DNA from: Flavobacteriaceae bacterium UBA7446 | Lineage (GTDB): Bacteria > Bacteroidota > Bacteroidia > Flavobacteriales > Flavobacteriaceae | DNA: 22,694 nt | Direction: 5' to 3' | NCBI GenBank assembly: GCA_002478685.1 | Contig: DLPY01000029.1 | Location: 1 to 22,694 of the forward strand | In this document: positions 7,265 to 14,410 of the stretch, one piece after another | How the letters are laid out: each line of letters opens with the position of its first letter | How positions within the stretch are numbered: position 1 is the first letter of the stretch | Notes under the pieces: model-generated | Seen by the model: only the letters and a program-made list of their open reading frames with translations | What the model was told of the DNA's origin: nothing | Database searches by the model: none | Translations under genes and position numbers: made by a program

Positions 7265-8146
7265 TTAGTTTTTCTGGTGCATCCAAAAAATAATGCCTAC
7301 GTGCGGGATAGTGATAGCTGCTAAGAACCCAAAAAACAAAGCAAGCAATGATGCTGTGTTGTCATTAAAAAAATATAGTAAAATTGCGAAACCAATCAAA
7401 GACAAAACCCAATATGGTAAGGCTAATTTGATGTATTTGCGAACGGGTTTTAAATCATTTGGATAAAGTACGTTGGCTTGTTCTTTTAACGACGGAATGC
7501 TATGCCACAACACAAAATAAACGGAAAATGACCATAATAGTGAAGTTTGCGTAAATAGCAAAATCAATGCGATTAGTGCAAAAAACTGAAAAAGCAATTG
7601 CGATTTAAGTTGGCCCAAATTAAAAAGCGTAAGAAAAATAGTTGCAAGAAAAGAGGCAACCGATAAATATAAAATTGTGTTGGGATTTATTTGAAGACCA
7701 GAAATTTCTTTGACAATAATCAGGGTTTGTTCTTCATGGGTGTAAAAAAGCAGTGAAAACAAAAACATTCCGTATGCGGTATAAAACAAATGTAGCCTAG
7801 GAACATTTACAAATGTATTTTTATGCCATTGCTGCTCTCCAAAATGAAAGGAACTCACCAAGACAAACAACAAAAGTGCAAGCTGAGGAACATGTAAAAG
7901 TGCCAAAACCATAATGAAAACAAAAAAAACGTAAATAAAGAATAAGTAGTAAAATTGGCTTTTTATTGAATATTTTTTAACTATCGAAACAATATATAAA
8001 TCATTTGCGCCATGAATAACCCCTATTGTTAATACATTAATAACAGCAATGACCCATAAAAATGATGAAGGCAACGTTAGACCAAACAGAGTAAAAATCA
8101 GTGTAAAACCAATTTTTTGTGATTCGTATTTAGAAAATTTAAGCAC
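7265..8146 (-). CDS. blh: Brp/Blh-family beta-carotene 15,15'-dioxygenase
   Basis: 293 residues, a hydrophobic multi-spanning protein (about seven to eight membrane segments). Blh cleaves beta-carotene with O2 into two retinals and usually sits beside proteorhodopsin, as here. Conserved His motifs are visible: HGAND (H45), SFHFGEQQW (H101), LWHSIPS (H215) and IPHVGI (H282). They align with H21, H78, H188 and the late P-H motif of the characterised marine bacterium 66A03 enzyme; the fourth reported histidine (H192 there) corresponds to S219 here. That enzyme has HGALD, HFGMAD and HSRRH in these places. The gene is divergent from the rhodopsin gene with 96 AT-rich bases between. The call is strengthened by this context. 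Confidence 0.92.
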   Translation of the reverse strand: MLKFSKYESQKIGFTLIFTLFGLTLPSSFLWVIAVINVLTIGVIHGANDLYIVSIVKKYSIKSQFYYLFFIYVFFVFIMVLALLHVPQLALLLFVLVSSFHFGEQQWHKNTFVNVPRLHLFYTAYGMFLFSLLFYTHEEQTLIIVKEISGLQINPNTILYLSVASFLATIFLTLFNLGQLKSQLLFQFFALIALILLFTQTSLLWSFSVYFVLWHSIPSLKEQANVLYPNDLKPVRKYIKLALPYWVLSLIGFAILLYFFNDNTASLLALFFGFLAAITIPHVGIIFWMHQKN

Positions 8147-8242
8147 TATTATTTTAAATATTTGTAAAAAAATATTTCAAATATATATTGTTTGTTTAAT
8201 TTTTTTTAACTTGCGCTCAACAATTTTATAATTAAAAAAATT
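8147..8242. promoter_or_regulatory. divergent promoter region between blh and the proteorhodopsin gene
   Basis: Ninety-six very AT-rich bases separate the two start codons and must hold both promoters. For the rhodopsin, ATTG at 8187-8190 followed by TAACTTG at 8207-8213 is the best, imperfect candidate and would give a leader of about 20 bases. No operator or terminator is clear. Confidence 0.5.
8178..8185 (-). promoter_or_regulatory. possible -7 element of the blh promoter
   Basis: Minus-strand TATATTTG is an exact TANNTTTG match ending 32 bases before the blh ATG. No TTG is found at the right distance upstream, and the AT-rich region makes chance matches likely. Confidence 0.35.
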
Positions 8243-8953
8243 ATGACACTTACAAATTTAGTTACAATTGCGGATTTGAGTGATCCGGTAAATTTCACTT
8301 TCTTTCTAGGGACAATGGCCATGACTGCTGCATCAGCTTTCTTTTTCTTGTCTTTAAACCAATTTGACAGCAAATGGAGAACCTCTATCTTAGTATCAGG
8401 TTTGATTACCTTCATTGCTGCTGTGCATTATTACTACATGAGAGAGGCTGCCACTTCTGGCGGTGTAACAACAGAAATTCGTTACATCGATTGGATTTTA
8501 ACAGTGCCACTTATGTGTGTTGAGTTTTACTTAATTCTTAAAGTTGCTGGTGCAACAACAAAACACCTAAGTACTTTAATTTGGGCTTCTTTAGTTATGC
8601 TTGTTACTGGTTACTTCGGTGAAGTTTCTGATGGTAATGCATGGCTTTGGGGTCTAGCATCTGGTCTTGCTTATTTCTACATCGTATACTTGATTAAGTT
8701 TGGTGAATTAGCAAAATTAGCTGCATCTGCAGGAGGTGCTGTTGAAAAAGCTCATAAAACACTTACGTTGTTTGTTCTAATCGGTTGGGCTATTTACCCA
8801 CTTGGTTATATGCTTGGAACTGCCGATGGACAATGGTATTCGTTCATTACGTTTATTAATGTTGATATGGACGTTGTGTACAACATTGGTGATGCTATCA
8901 ATAAAATTGGTTTTGGTTTAGTAGTATACGCTGCTGCCGTTTCTCAGAAATAA
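8243..8953 (+). CDS. proteorhodopsin (light-driven proton pump)
   Basis: 236 residues and seven transmembrane helices. Retinal binds as a Schiff base on K221 in helix G (DAINKIGFG). In helix C, RYIDWILTVPLMCVEF gives proton acceptor D83, T87 and proton donor E94, the DTE pattern of outward proton pumps. H62 (AAVHYYYM) matches the His that pairs with the acceptor aspartate. The spectral tuning position, eight residues after D83, is M91, the variant usual in flavobacteria and associated with green absorption. There is little sequence before helix A, so no cleavable signal peptide is apparent. It lies back to back with blh, which would supply retinal, and is followed by a strong terminator, so it is a single-gene transcript. 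Confidence 0.98.
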   Translation: MTLTNLVTIADLSDPVNFTFFLGTMAMTAASAFFFLSLNQFDSKWRTSILVSGLITFIAAVHYYYMREAATSGGVTTEIRYIDWILTVPLMCVEFYLILKVAGATTKHLSTLIWASLVMLVTGYFGEVSDGNAWLWGLASGLAYFYIVYLIKFGELAKLAASAGGAVEKAHKTLTLFVLIGWAIYPLGYMLGTADGQWYSFITFINVDMDVVYNIGDAINKIGFGLVVYAAAVSQK

Positions 8954-8974
8954 CAAAACCACCTCTAATTAAAG

Positions 8975-9007
8975 AAAAGTCTCGGTGTTTCACCGGGGCT
9001 TTTTTTT
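8975..9007. terminator. bidirectional terminator shared by proteorhodopsin and argS
   Basis: A 10-bp stem (8978-8987 with 8991-9000, including two G-U pairs on the plus-strand transcript) has a TTT loop and is followed by a run of T on the plus strand. On the minus strand the stem reads CCCCGGTG-AAA-CACCGAG, followed by ACTTTTCTTT. It begins at the argS stop codon (9006-9008), so one hairpin ends both converging genes. Confidence 0.9.
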
Positions 9008-10775
9008 ACATCCTATTTGGAGCTTCAATACCCAACAATCCTAAACTCTTTTGAATTACCTGCCCAACCGCGGCACACAATGCAACACGGAATGCTTTTG
9101 TTTGGGCATTTTCAACTAAAATGGATACCTCCTGGTAATACGAATTGTAGTGCTTAACCAAATTATATACATAGTTGGCAACCAGAGCAGGACTGAATTG
9201 CTTTGCCGCAGCGGCTACCGTAGCAGGAAACTGACCTAACGTTTTCAATACTGATTTTTCCTTTTCATGCAATGAAACTGTATCATCAAAAGCAATCAAA
9301 TCTGCATCTGCTTTTCGTAAAATAGATTGAATTCGGGCATGTGTATATTGAATAAAAGGTCCTGTGTTTCCAGTAAAATCCACCGAGGCTTGTGGGTCAA
9401 ATAAAATACGCTTTTTGGGGTCTACTTTAAGGATATAATATTTTAATGCTCCCATGCCAATGGTATGATAAAGGGTCTCCTTCTCATCATCGTTCATACC
9501 ATCTAGCTTACCAAGTTCTTGAGAAATTTGCTTTGCCGTAGCATGCATTTCGTCCATAAGGGCATCCGCATCTACAACCGTACCTTCTCTGCTTTTCATT
9601 TTTCCACTGGGTAAGTCCACCATGCCGTAACTCAGATGATGTAGTTGTGATGCCCAATCATATCCTAGTTTATTTAGGATTAAAAACAATACCTTAAAAT
9701 GATAATCCTGTTCGTTACCCACCGTATACACCATACCCTTCATATCAGGATGGTTGGTGTAGCGCAAACGCGCAGTGCCTAGGTCTTGTGTCATATACAC
9801 CGAAGTACCGTCTGAACGAAGCAGTAATTTTTCATCTAAACCTTCATCTGTTAAATCTACCCAAACAGAACCGTCATCCTTTTTATAAAAAATCCCTTTG
9901 GAAAGCCCTTCATCAACGGTTTCTTTGCCCAACACATAGGTGTCACTTTCATAGTAATAGGAATCAAAATGTACTCCTAAACGCGTGTAGGTTTTGGCAA
10001 AACCATCATACACCCAAGCGTTCATTTGTTTCCAAAGCGCCCGTACGTCCGAGTCGTTTTGCTCCCATTTTACCAACATTTCTTTAGCCTCTTGAAGTAT
10101 AGGCGCATCGTTTTTGGCTTGCTTTTCAGAAACTCCCGAAGCAACCAAATCAGCGATTTCTTTTTTGTACTGCTGGTCAAAAAGGACATAATACTTTCCG
10201 ACAAGGGCATCCCCTTTTAGGTTAGCACTAGTTGGTGTTTCTCCATTTCCAAATTTTTGCCATGCCACCATGGATTTGCAAATATGAATCCCTCTGTCAT
10301 TGATAATTTGTGTGGTATGCACATTATTCCCACTAGCAGTCAAGATATTAGCTACCGATGCACCCAACAGGTTATTACGAATATGACCAAGATGTAAGGG
10401 TTTGTTGGTGTTGGGAGACGAATACTCTACCAAAAGGGTGTCAGAAGTAGCGGTTTTTGGTGTAAAGCCAAAATTGGGATTCTGTTGTAATTGCGTAAGA
10501 AAATCAATGTAATAGGCATCTGAAATTTGAATATTCAAAAAGCCTTGCACTACATTGTAAGCCTCCACTTCTGGTATCGTATCAACTAAAAAGTCACCCA
10601 ATTCCGCGGTAAGGTCAGCTGGTTTTTTGGACACTATTTTAAGCAACGGAAACACCACTACGGTCAAGTCCCCTTCAAACTGTGACTTAGTGGGTTGAAT
10701 TTCAAACGTAGTTACTTCTTTGTCGTACTGCGTTTTAAGGTATTCGCTTAGATGTTTGATGAGTACTGCTTCCAT
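9006..10775 (-). CDS. argS: arginyl-tRNA synthetase
   Basis: 589 residues, class I aminoacyl-tRNA synthetase that charges tRNA-Arg with arginine. The N-terminal additional domain covers about the first 110 residues. The HIGH-type motif is HLGHIRNN after SSPNTNKP, near residue 128. Later, DLPSGKMKSREGT holds the KMSKS-equivalent loop (MKSREGT). NTGPFIQYTHARIQSILRK begins the anticodon-binding helical domain, which ends in the family-typical LGIEAPNRM. The start is the ATG 17 bases after a consensus -7 element. It is divergent from the gene at 10844 and stands alone. Confidence 0.97.
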   Translation of the reverse strand: MEAVLIKHLSEYLKTQYDKEVTTFEIQPTKSQFEGDLTVVVFPLLKIVSKKPADLTAELGDFLVDTIPEVEAYNVVQGFLNIQISDAYYIDFLTQLQQNPNFGFTPKTATSDTLLVEYSSPNTNKPLHLGHIRNNLLGASVANILTASGNNVHTTQIINDRGIHICKSMVAWQKFGNGETPTSANLKGDALVGKYYVLFDQQYKKEIADLVASGVSEKQAKNDAPILQEAKEMLVKWEQNDSDVRALWKQMNAWVYDGFAKTYTRLGVHFDSYYYESDTYVLGKETVDEGLSKGIFYKKDDGSVWVDLTDEGLDEKLLLRSDGTSVYMTQDLGTARLRYTNHPDMKGMVYTVGNEQDYHFKVLFLILNKLGYDWASQLHHLSYGMVDLPSGKMKSREGTVVDADALMDEMHATAKQISQELGKLDGMNDDEKETLYHTIGMGALKYYILKVDPKKRILFDPQASVDFTGNTGPFIQYTHARIQSILRKADADLIAFDDTVSLHEKEKSVLKTLGQFPATVAAAAKQFSPALVANYVYNLVKHYNSYYQEVSILVENAQTKAFRVALCAAVGQVIQKSLGLLGIEAPNRM

Positions 10776-10791
10776 ACATATAAATCAGATG

Positions 10792-10799
10792 CAAAGATA
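10792..10799 (-). promoter_or_regulatory. -7 element of the argS promoter
   Basis: Minus-strand TATCTTTG, an exact match to TANNTTTG and followed by CA, lies 17 bases before the argS ATG. No clear TTG is seen at the -33 position. Confidence 0.55.
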
Positions 10800-10831
10800 C
10801 GGGTTTCGATAAGCTACATCATGTTTTCGAT

Positions 10832-10839
10832 TATCTTTG
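10832..10839 (+). promoter_or_regulatory. -7 element of the gene at 10844
   Basis: Plus-strand TATCTTTG is the same octamer as in the argS promoter on the other strand. It ends 5 bases before the ATG, so the message would start at or next to the AUG. A TTTC at 10804-10807 is the nearest thing to a -33 element. Confidence 0.5.
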
Positions 10840-10843
10840 TGGT

Positions 10844-11260
10844 ATGCTACAAAATGTATCCTATAACGATAAAAAACAGCAAGATGAAATTGACGATTTA
10901 TTGGGAAAGCCGTTTACGCTTTTAGAGCGTCTAAAATTGGGCGGTGTGGGTTCGCCAAAGCTTTATGTTACCGCAAGCAGCAAAGAAATTGATTCGCTTT
11001 TTTTGTTGGATAACAACGATAACACCTGCAATATTGAATTGCGTCCAAAAGGAGTTATTTTGCGGTTTCGGTCACTTTTAGAAACCTATGCCCTTATAAT
11101 TCCATACTACAAACTAACATTGTTCAAAGGCACAAGCGATGCATATAGCGTTCACGCTGACCATCATAAAGTTTCAATGTCGGCACAGTCAGCACCTGTG
11201 CGTTTGTTTTTTAAAAAGATACAGCAACAAAAAGCAAAAAATTCGGAGAATTACCTCTAA
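10844..11260 (+). CDS. conserved-looking hypothetical protein, 138 residues
   Basis: I do not recognise this protein. It is soluble, without signal peptide or membrane helix. A charged N-terminus (NDKKQQDEIDDLLGKPF) is followed by a region of alternating hydrophobic residues likely to be beta-strands (KLYVTAS, CNIELRPKGVILRFRS, YALIIPYYKLTLF), a His-rich turn (VHADHHKVSM), and a basic, Lys/Gln-rich C-terminal tail. Base composition and codon use match the neighbours, and a promoter octamer sits directly upstream, which supports a real gene. It is divergent from argS, and its stop overlaps that of the convergent CtlX-like gene (11257-11260). Confidence 0.75.
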   Translation: MLQNVSYNDKKQQDEIDDLLGKPFTLLERLKLGGVGSPKLYVTASSKEIDSLFLLDNNDNTCNIELRPKGVILRFRSLLETYALIIPYYKLTLFKGTSDAYSVHADHHKVSMSAQSAPVRLFFKKIQQQKAKNSENYL

Positions 11261-12174
11261 TAAACCTCCGCCATCATACAGCGAACACTACCCCCGCCCA
11301 AATCTTCAACAGTAGGCACAGAACTTTGAACTAAGGTGGCATGTTGTTCCAGCTTTTGACATTGTTGGACACTAAGCGAAATATATGCTCTAGAACTCAT
11401 TATCAAAAGTGGCGTACCGTCCCCAGCGATTAGCGCAAGCATATTTCCTGCAAATTGCGCGACTTGTTCTTCCGTGATTGTTATCACATCTTTTCCTGAA
11501 TATATAAGCGAATCTTGAAGTATAGTGCGTTCTTCTGGGTCATCAATAGCATCCAAACAAATTACAGCAAAATCAGCTCCCAATGCCATAAGTACATTGG
11601 TATGATAAATTAAAAGACGTTGATTATCTACCGTTTGATAGGCGTGAAATACAATCGGTTTGAAATCAAAATCCGCACAAAACTGATAAAATAATTCCCT
11701 ATTTGCACGCGACGATAGCGCACAATATGCAATACTGTTTTGATGATCTAACACCATGCTCCCCGTGCCTTCTAAAAACATATTGTCTTTTTCATATGAA
11801 GAATAATCCTTCACTACTGAAATCTTATGACCCAAATCGTTTAGAGCCTCAAAAATGCGGGTGTTGCGCTCTGCTCGCCTATTGGGAGCAAACATGGGAA
11901 AAAGCACTCCTCGGTTTTTGGGAAGTAAAGCAAACCAATTGTTTGGAAACAACGCATCTGGGGTATCTGGTATTGGTTTGTCTTGTACAACGGTAACCAC
12001 AACATTATGCTTACGAAGGCGTAAAACAAGTGCATCAAACTCTTCTAAAGCTTGTTTTAAGGTAGCAGCATTGGAAAGTTCAGTTGATTTTTGATAGTGA
12101 TTATTTACAGCCGTCTGCTCGTTTGATCGGAAGGAAGCAGGACGCACAAGCACAACATGGTTTGTAGGTTTCAT
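11257..12174 (-). CDS. ctlX: CtlX-like citrulline hydrolase (arginine deiminase-related)
   Basis: 305 residues with the pentein (amidinotransferase) fold. The family includes CtlX, described as hydrolysing citrulline, and resembles arginine deiminases. Visible features are VVLVRPASF at the N-terminus, ALFPNNWF, EGTGSMVLD, IYHTNVLMALG with the likely catalytic His, and GGGSVRC with the likely nucleophile Cys299 near the end. The ATG at 12174 is preferred over the one 30 bases upstream, because it forms an ATGA overlap with the stop of the preceding gene and starts MKPTNHVVLVRP, the normal N-terminus. It is coupled to the DDAH-like gene, so both probably serve arginine or citrulline breakdown; substrate is inferred from the family. 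Confidence 0.85.
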   Translation of the reverse strand: MKPTNHVVLVRPASFRSNEQTAVNNHYQKSTELSNAATLKQALEEFDALVLRLRKHNVVVTVVQDKPIPDTPDALFPNNWFALLPKNRGVLFPMFAPNRRAERNTRIFEALNDLGHKISVVKDYSSYEKDNMFLEGTGSMVLDHQNSIAYCALSSRANRELFYQFCADFDFKPIVFHAYQTVDNQRLLIYHTNVLMALGADFAVICLDAIDDPEERTILQDSLIYSGKDVITITEEQVAQFAGNMLALIAGDGTPLLIMSSRAYISLSVQQCQKLEQHATLVQSSVPTVEDLGGGSVRCMMAEVY

Positions 12175-13037
12175 ATCAATCTTGTTAAAGGCATGGTAAC
12201 GCAACGAAATAATCCGCCTTGCTTGGCAATTTCACGTAAATTCACTTCCTCCACGGTAATATCTCGTTGTCGTAGCCACATATTCAATCGCGAAAATGTG
12301 CTATCCGAAACTATCACATCTGGACGTATGGAAACCACATTACACATCATTTGGCTCATTTCAAGGGCAGAAACTTCGAAAATATTTTCTTGCTTGAAAA
12401 AATCAACAATCCAACGATATTCGTTAGAATTGGCAAAGCCCTCAGGGCAGGTAATGGCATACGTTGCTCCAACAGGTTGAAAACAGCAATCTAGATGCAG
12501 TGCATTTTTTTCTGGAATCGTATTCGACTTTATCAATTCAAAAGCAACAACTTTTTTATGTGGAAATGCATCTTGCAAAGCATTAACGGCAGCTATGTTG
12601 GTGCGAGCAGTAAGCAAATCTGCATAGTCTTTACGAGTACAAATCCCTACAAAAATATGTTCGTGATGAATTATTACATCACCACCTTCTACATGAATAT
12701 CTTCGGGAAATACGAGTTGCTTTTCTTTTGGAATTAGTTCCTGAAGCGTTTTTAAGCCGTGTAATTCATCTGCGCGGTGTGGAATGATATTAGCACGCAC
12801 CCAAATATCATCAATCACAAAGCCCAAATCACGAACAAAAATTTGGTTACAATCGGTAACATTGTCGGGGCGGGATACCGTAACATTATGGCGCAAAAAA
12901 ACTTCCTCAAGGCTTTGCAAAGCCGCTTGTAGTGCTTCTTTTTTTGGAAATGTATTTGCTAATAAATGCTTTCGCGAAGAGGGGTCGTACAAATCATTCA
13001 GTTCGAGTGGTTTATCCACAGTATCAGCAGTACCCAA
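12171..13037 (-). CDS. dimethylarginine dimethylaminohydrolase-like (pentein) hydrolase, start damaged or non-standard
   Basis: The first possible start codon in frame is TTG at 13037, giving 288 residues. The frame stays open upstream to about 13100 and reads INLCVHTETQTLTHVVLG, which looks like the normal family N-terminus, but contains no ATG or GTG. An ATG at 13090, three bases after the gltA stop, is one base out of frame and meets TAA after two codons. Family features are HVEGGDVI, NALHLDCCFQPVG (catalytic His region) and GGLFRC with the C-terminal nucleophile Cys. DDAH enzymes turn methylated arginines into citrulline and methylamines; arginine deiminase-like activity is also possible. 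The stop overlaps the ctlX start in ATGA. The true start probably lies at 13085-13090 and a one-base indel or sequence error is suspected. Confidence 0.8.
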   Translation of the reverse strand: MGTADTVDKPLELNDLYDPSSRKHLLANTFPKKEALQAALQSLEEVFLRHNVTVSRPDNVTDCNQIFVRDLGFVIDDIWVRANIIPHRADELHGLKTLQELIPKEKQLVFPEDIHVEGGDVIIHHEHIFVGICTRKDYADLLTARTNIAAVNALQDAFPHKKVVAFELIKSNTIPEKNALHLDCCFQPVGATYAITCPEGFANSNEYRWIVDFFKQENIFEVSALEMSQMMCNVVSIRPDVIVSDSTFSRLNMWLRQRDITVEEVNLREIAKQGGLFRCVTMPLTRLI

Positions 13038-13093
13038 TACTACATGGGTAAGCGTTTGCGTCTCTGTATGTACACAGAGGTTTATCCCATCTT

Positions 13094-14377
13094 TTATCGT
13101 TTATCTAATGGTAAAAATGATCGTTTTGGCTCACCTACATAAATTTGTCTCGGACGCCCAATAGGCTCTTTGTTTAGTCGCATTTCTCTCCACTGCGCAA
13201 TCCATCCTGGTAAACGCCCGAGGGCAAACATTACAGTGAACGTTTCTGTTGAAATCCCCATGGCACGATAAATAATCCCAGAATAAAAATCTACATTTGG
13301 ATATAGTTTACGCTCCACAAAATACGGATCACTGAGTGCTTCAGCCTCCAAATCTTTAGCGATATCGAGAACAGGGTCAGCAATACCAAGGTCGTTTAAA
13401 ACTTCGTCTGCGGCTTTTTTGATGATACGTGCTCGTGGGTCAAAATTCTTATACACACGGTGTCCAAAGCCCATAAGGCGGAATGAGTCTGCCTTATCTT
13501 TTGCTTTTTCCATATATTTTTTGGTGTCTCCGCCATCTTTACGAATAGCCTCTAACATTTCAACTACAGCTTGATTAGCACCCCCATGAAGCGGTCCCCA
13601 AAGTGCTGAAATTCCTGCTGCAATAGAAGCGAAAAGACCAGCATGAGATGAGCCTACAATCCGAACGGTAGACGTTGAGCAATTTTGCTCATGCTCTGCA
13701 TGAAGAATTAGTAGCTTATTTAGTGCAGCATCCACCACTGGATTAGCCACATACTCTTTGTTTGGCTTACGGAACATCATACGGGCAATATTCTCAACGT
13801 AACCCAATGAATAATCACCATATTTAAGTGGAAGTCCTGATTTTTTTCTAAACACCCAAGCTACCAACACTGGTAATTTGCCCATAATCCGTACAATGGC
13901 TCTGTACATCTCTTCTTCGCTTTCAACATTAACAGAAGTTGGATTAAAAGCCGTGAGCGCGCTTGTTAATGAAGATAATACTCCCATGGGATGTGCAGCA
14001 CTTGGAAAGCTTTCTAAAATCTTTTTAAGATCTTCATCAATGTAGGATTCTTCTTTTATGTCAACCAAAAATTTATCCAACTGCTCTGCGTTGGGCAATT
14101 CACCGAAAATAAGCAAATAGGCAACCTCTAAAAAATCAGCGTTGTCTGCAAGTTCAGCAATGTCATAGCCTCGATAGCGTAATATACCTTGCTCACCATC
14201 CAGGAATGTAATCGCACTTTGACAGGAGCCTGTATTTTTGAAGCCTGGGTCAAGAGTGATTAAATTCGTTTTTGCGCGGAGGGTTTTAATATCAATTCCC
14301 AACTCGTCTTGAGTACCCTCTACAAGAGGTAGCACAATCGATTTGTCCGCATAGGTCAGTTTAGCTGTTTTTGCCAT
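13094..14377 (-). CDS. gltA: citrate synthase
   Basis: 427 residues, type II citrate synthase, condensing acetyl-CoA and oxaloacetate at entry to the TCA cycle. Active-site segments are visible: LLILHAEHEQNCSTSTVR, GPLHGGANQAV with the catalytic His, and GFGHRVYKNFDPRA. The N-terminal beta-rich domain (VLPLVEGTQDELGID, then LDPGFKNTGSC) is that of the Gram-negative long form, which in some bacteria is hexameric and regulated by NADH; regulation here is not known. It lies 33 bases downstream of eno with no terminator between, so co-transcription is likely. Confidence 0.97.
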   Translation of the reverse strand: MAKTAKLTYADKSIVLPLVEGTQDELGIDIKTLRAKTNLITLDPGFKNTGSCQSAITFLDGEQGILRYRGYDIAELADNADFLEVAYLLIFGELPNAEQLDKFLVDIKEESYIDEDLKKILESFPSAAHPMGVLSSLTSALTAFNPTSVNVESEEEMYRAIVRIMGKLPVLVAWVFRKKSGLPLKYGDYSLGYVENIARMMFRKPNKEYVANPVVDAALNKLLILHAEHEQNCSTSTVRIVGSSHAGLFASIAAGISALWGPLHGGANQAVVEMLEAIRKDGGDTKKYMEKAKDKADSFRLMGFGHRVYKNFDPRARIIKKAADEVLNDLGIADPVLDIAKDLEAEALSDPYFVERKLYPNVDFYSGIIYRAMGISTETFTVMFALGRLPGWIAQWREMRLNKEPIGRPRQIYVGEPKRSFLPLDKR

Positions 14378-14410
14378 TGGTTTAAATTACTTTTTTTTTA
14401 CGTTGATGAA

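Noticed and set aside
8227..8232. TATAAT sequence just before the rhodopsin ATG as a sigma-70 promoter
   Set aside because: It lies 10 bases from the ATG, has no -35 box, and Bacteroidetes use a different consensus; expected by chance in AT-rich DNA.
8206..8415. Minus-strand 69-codon frame at the start of the rhodopsin gene
   Set aside because: It is a shadow of the rhodopsin coding region and runs into the blh promoter region.
12175..12204. Ten extra N-terminal residues on the CtlX-like protein
   Set aside because: The ATG at 12174 overlaps the previous stop in ATGA and gives the typical N-terminus, so the upstream ATG is probably not used.
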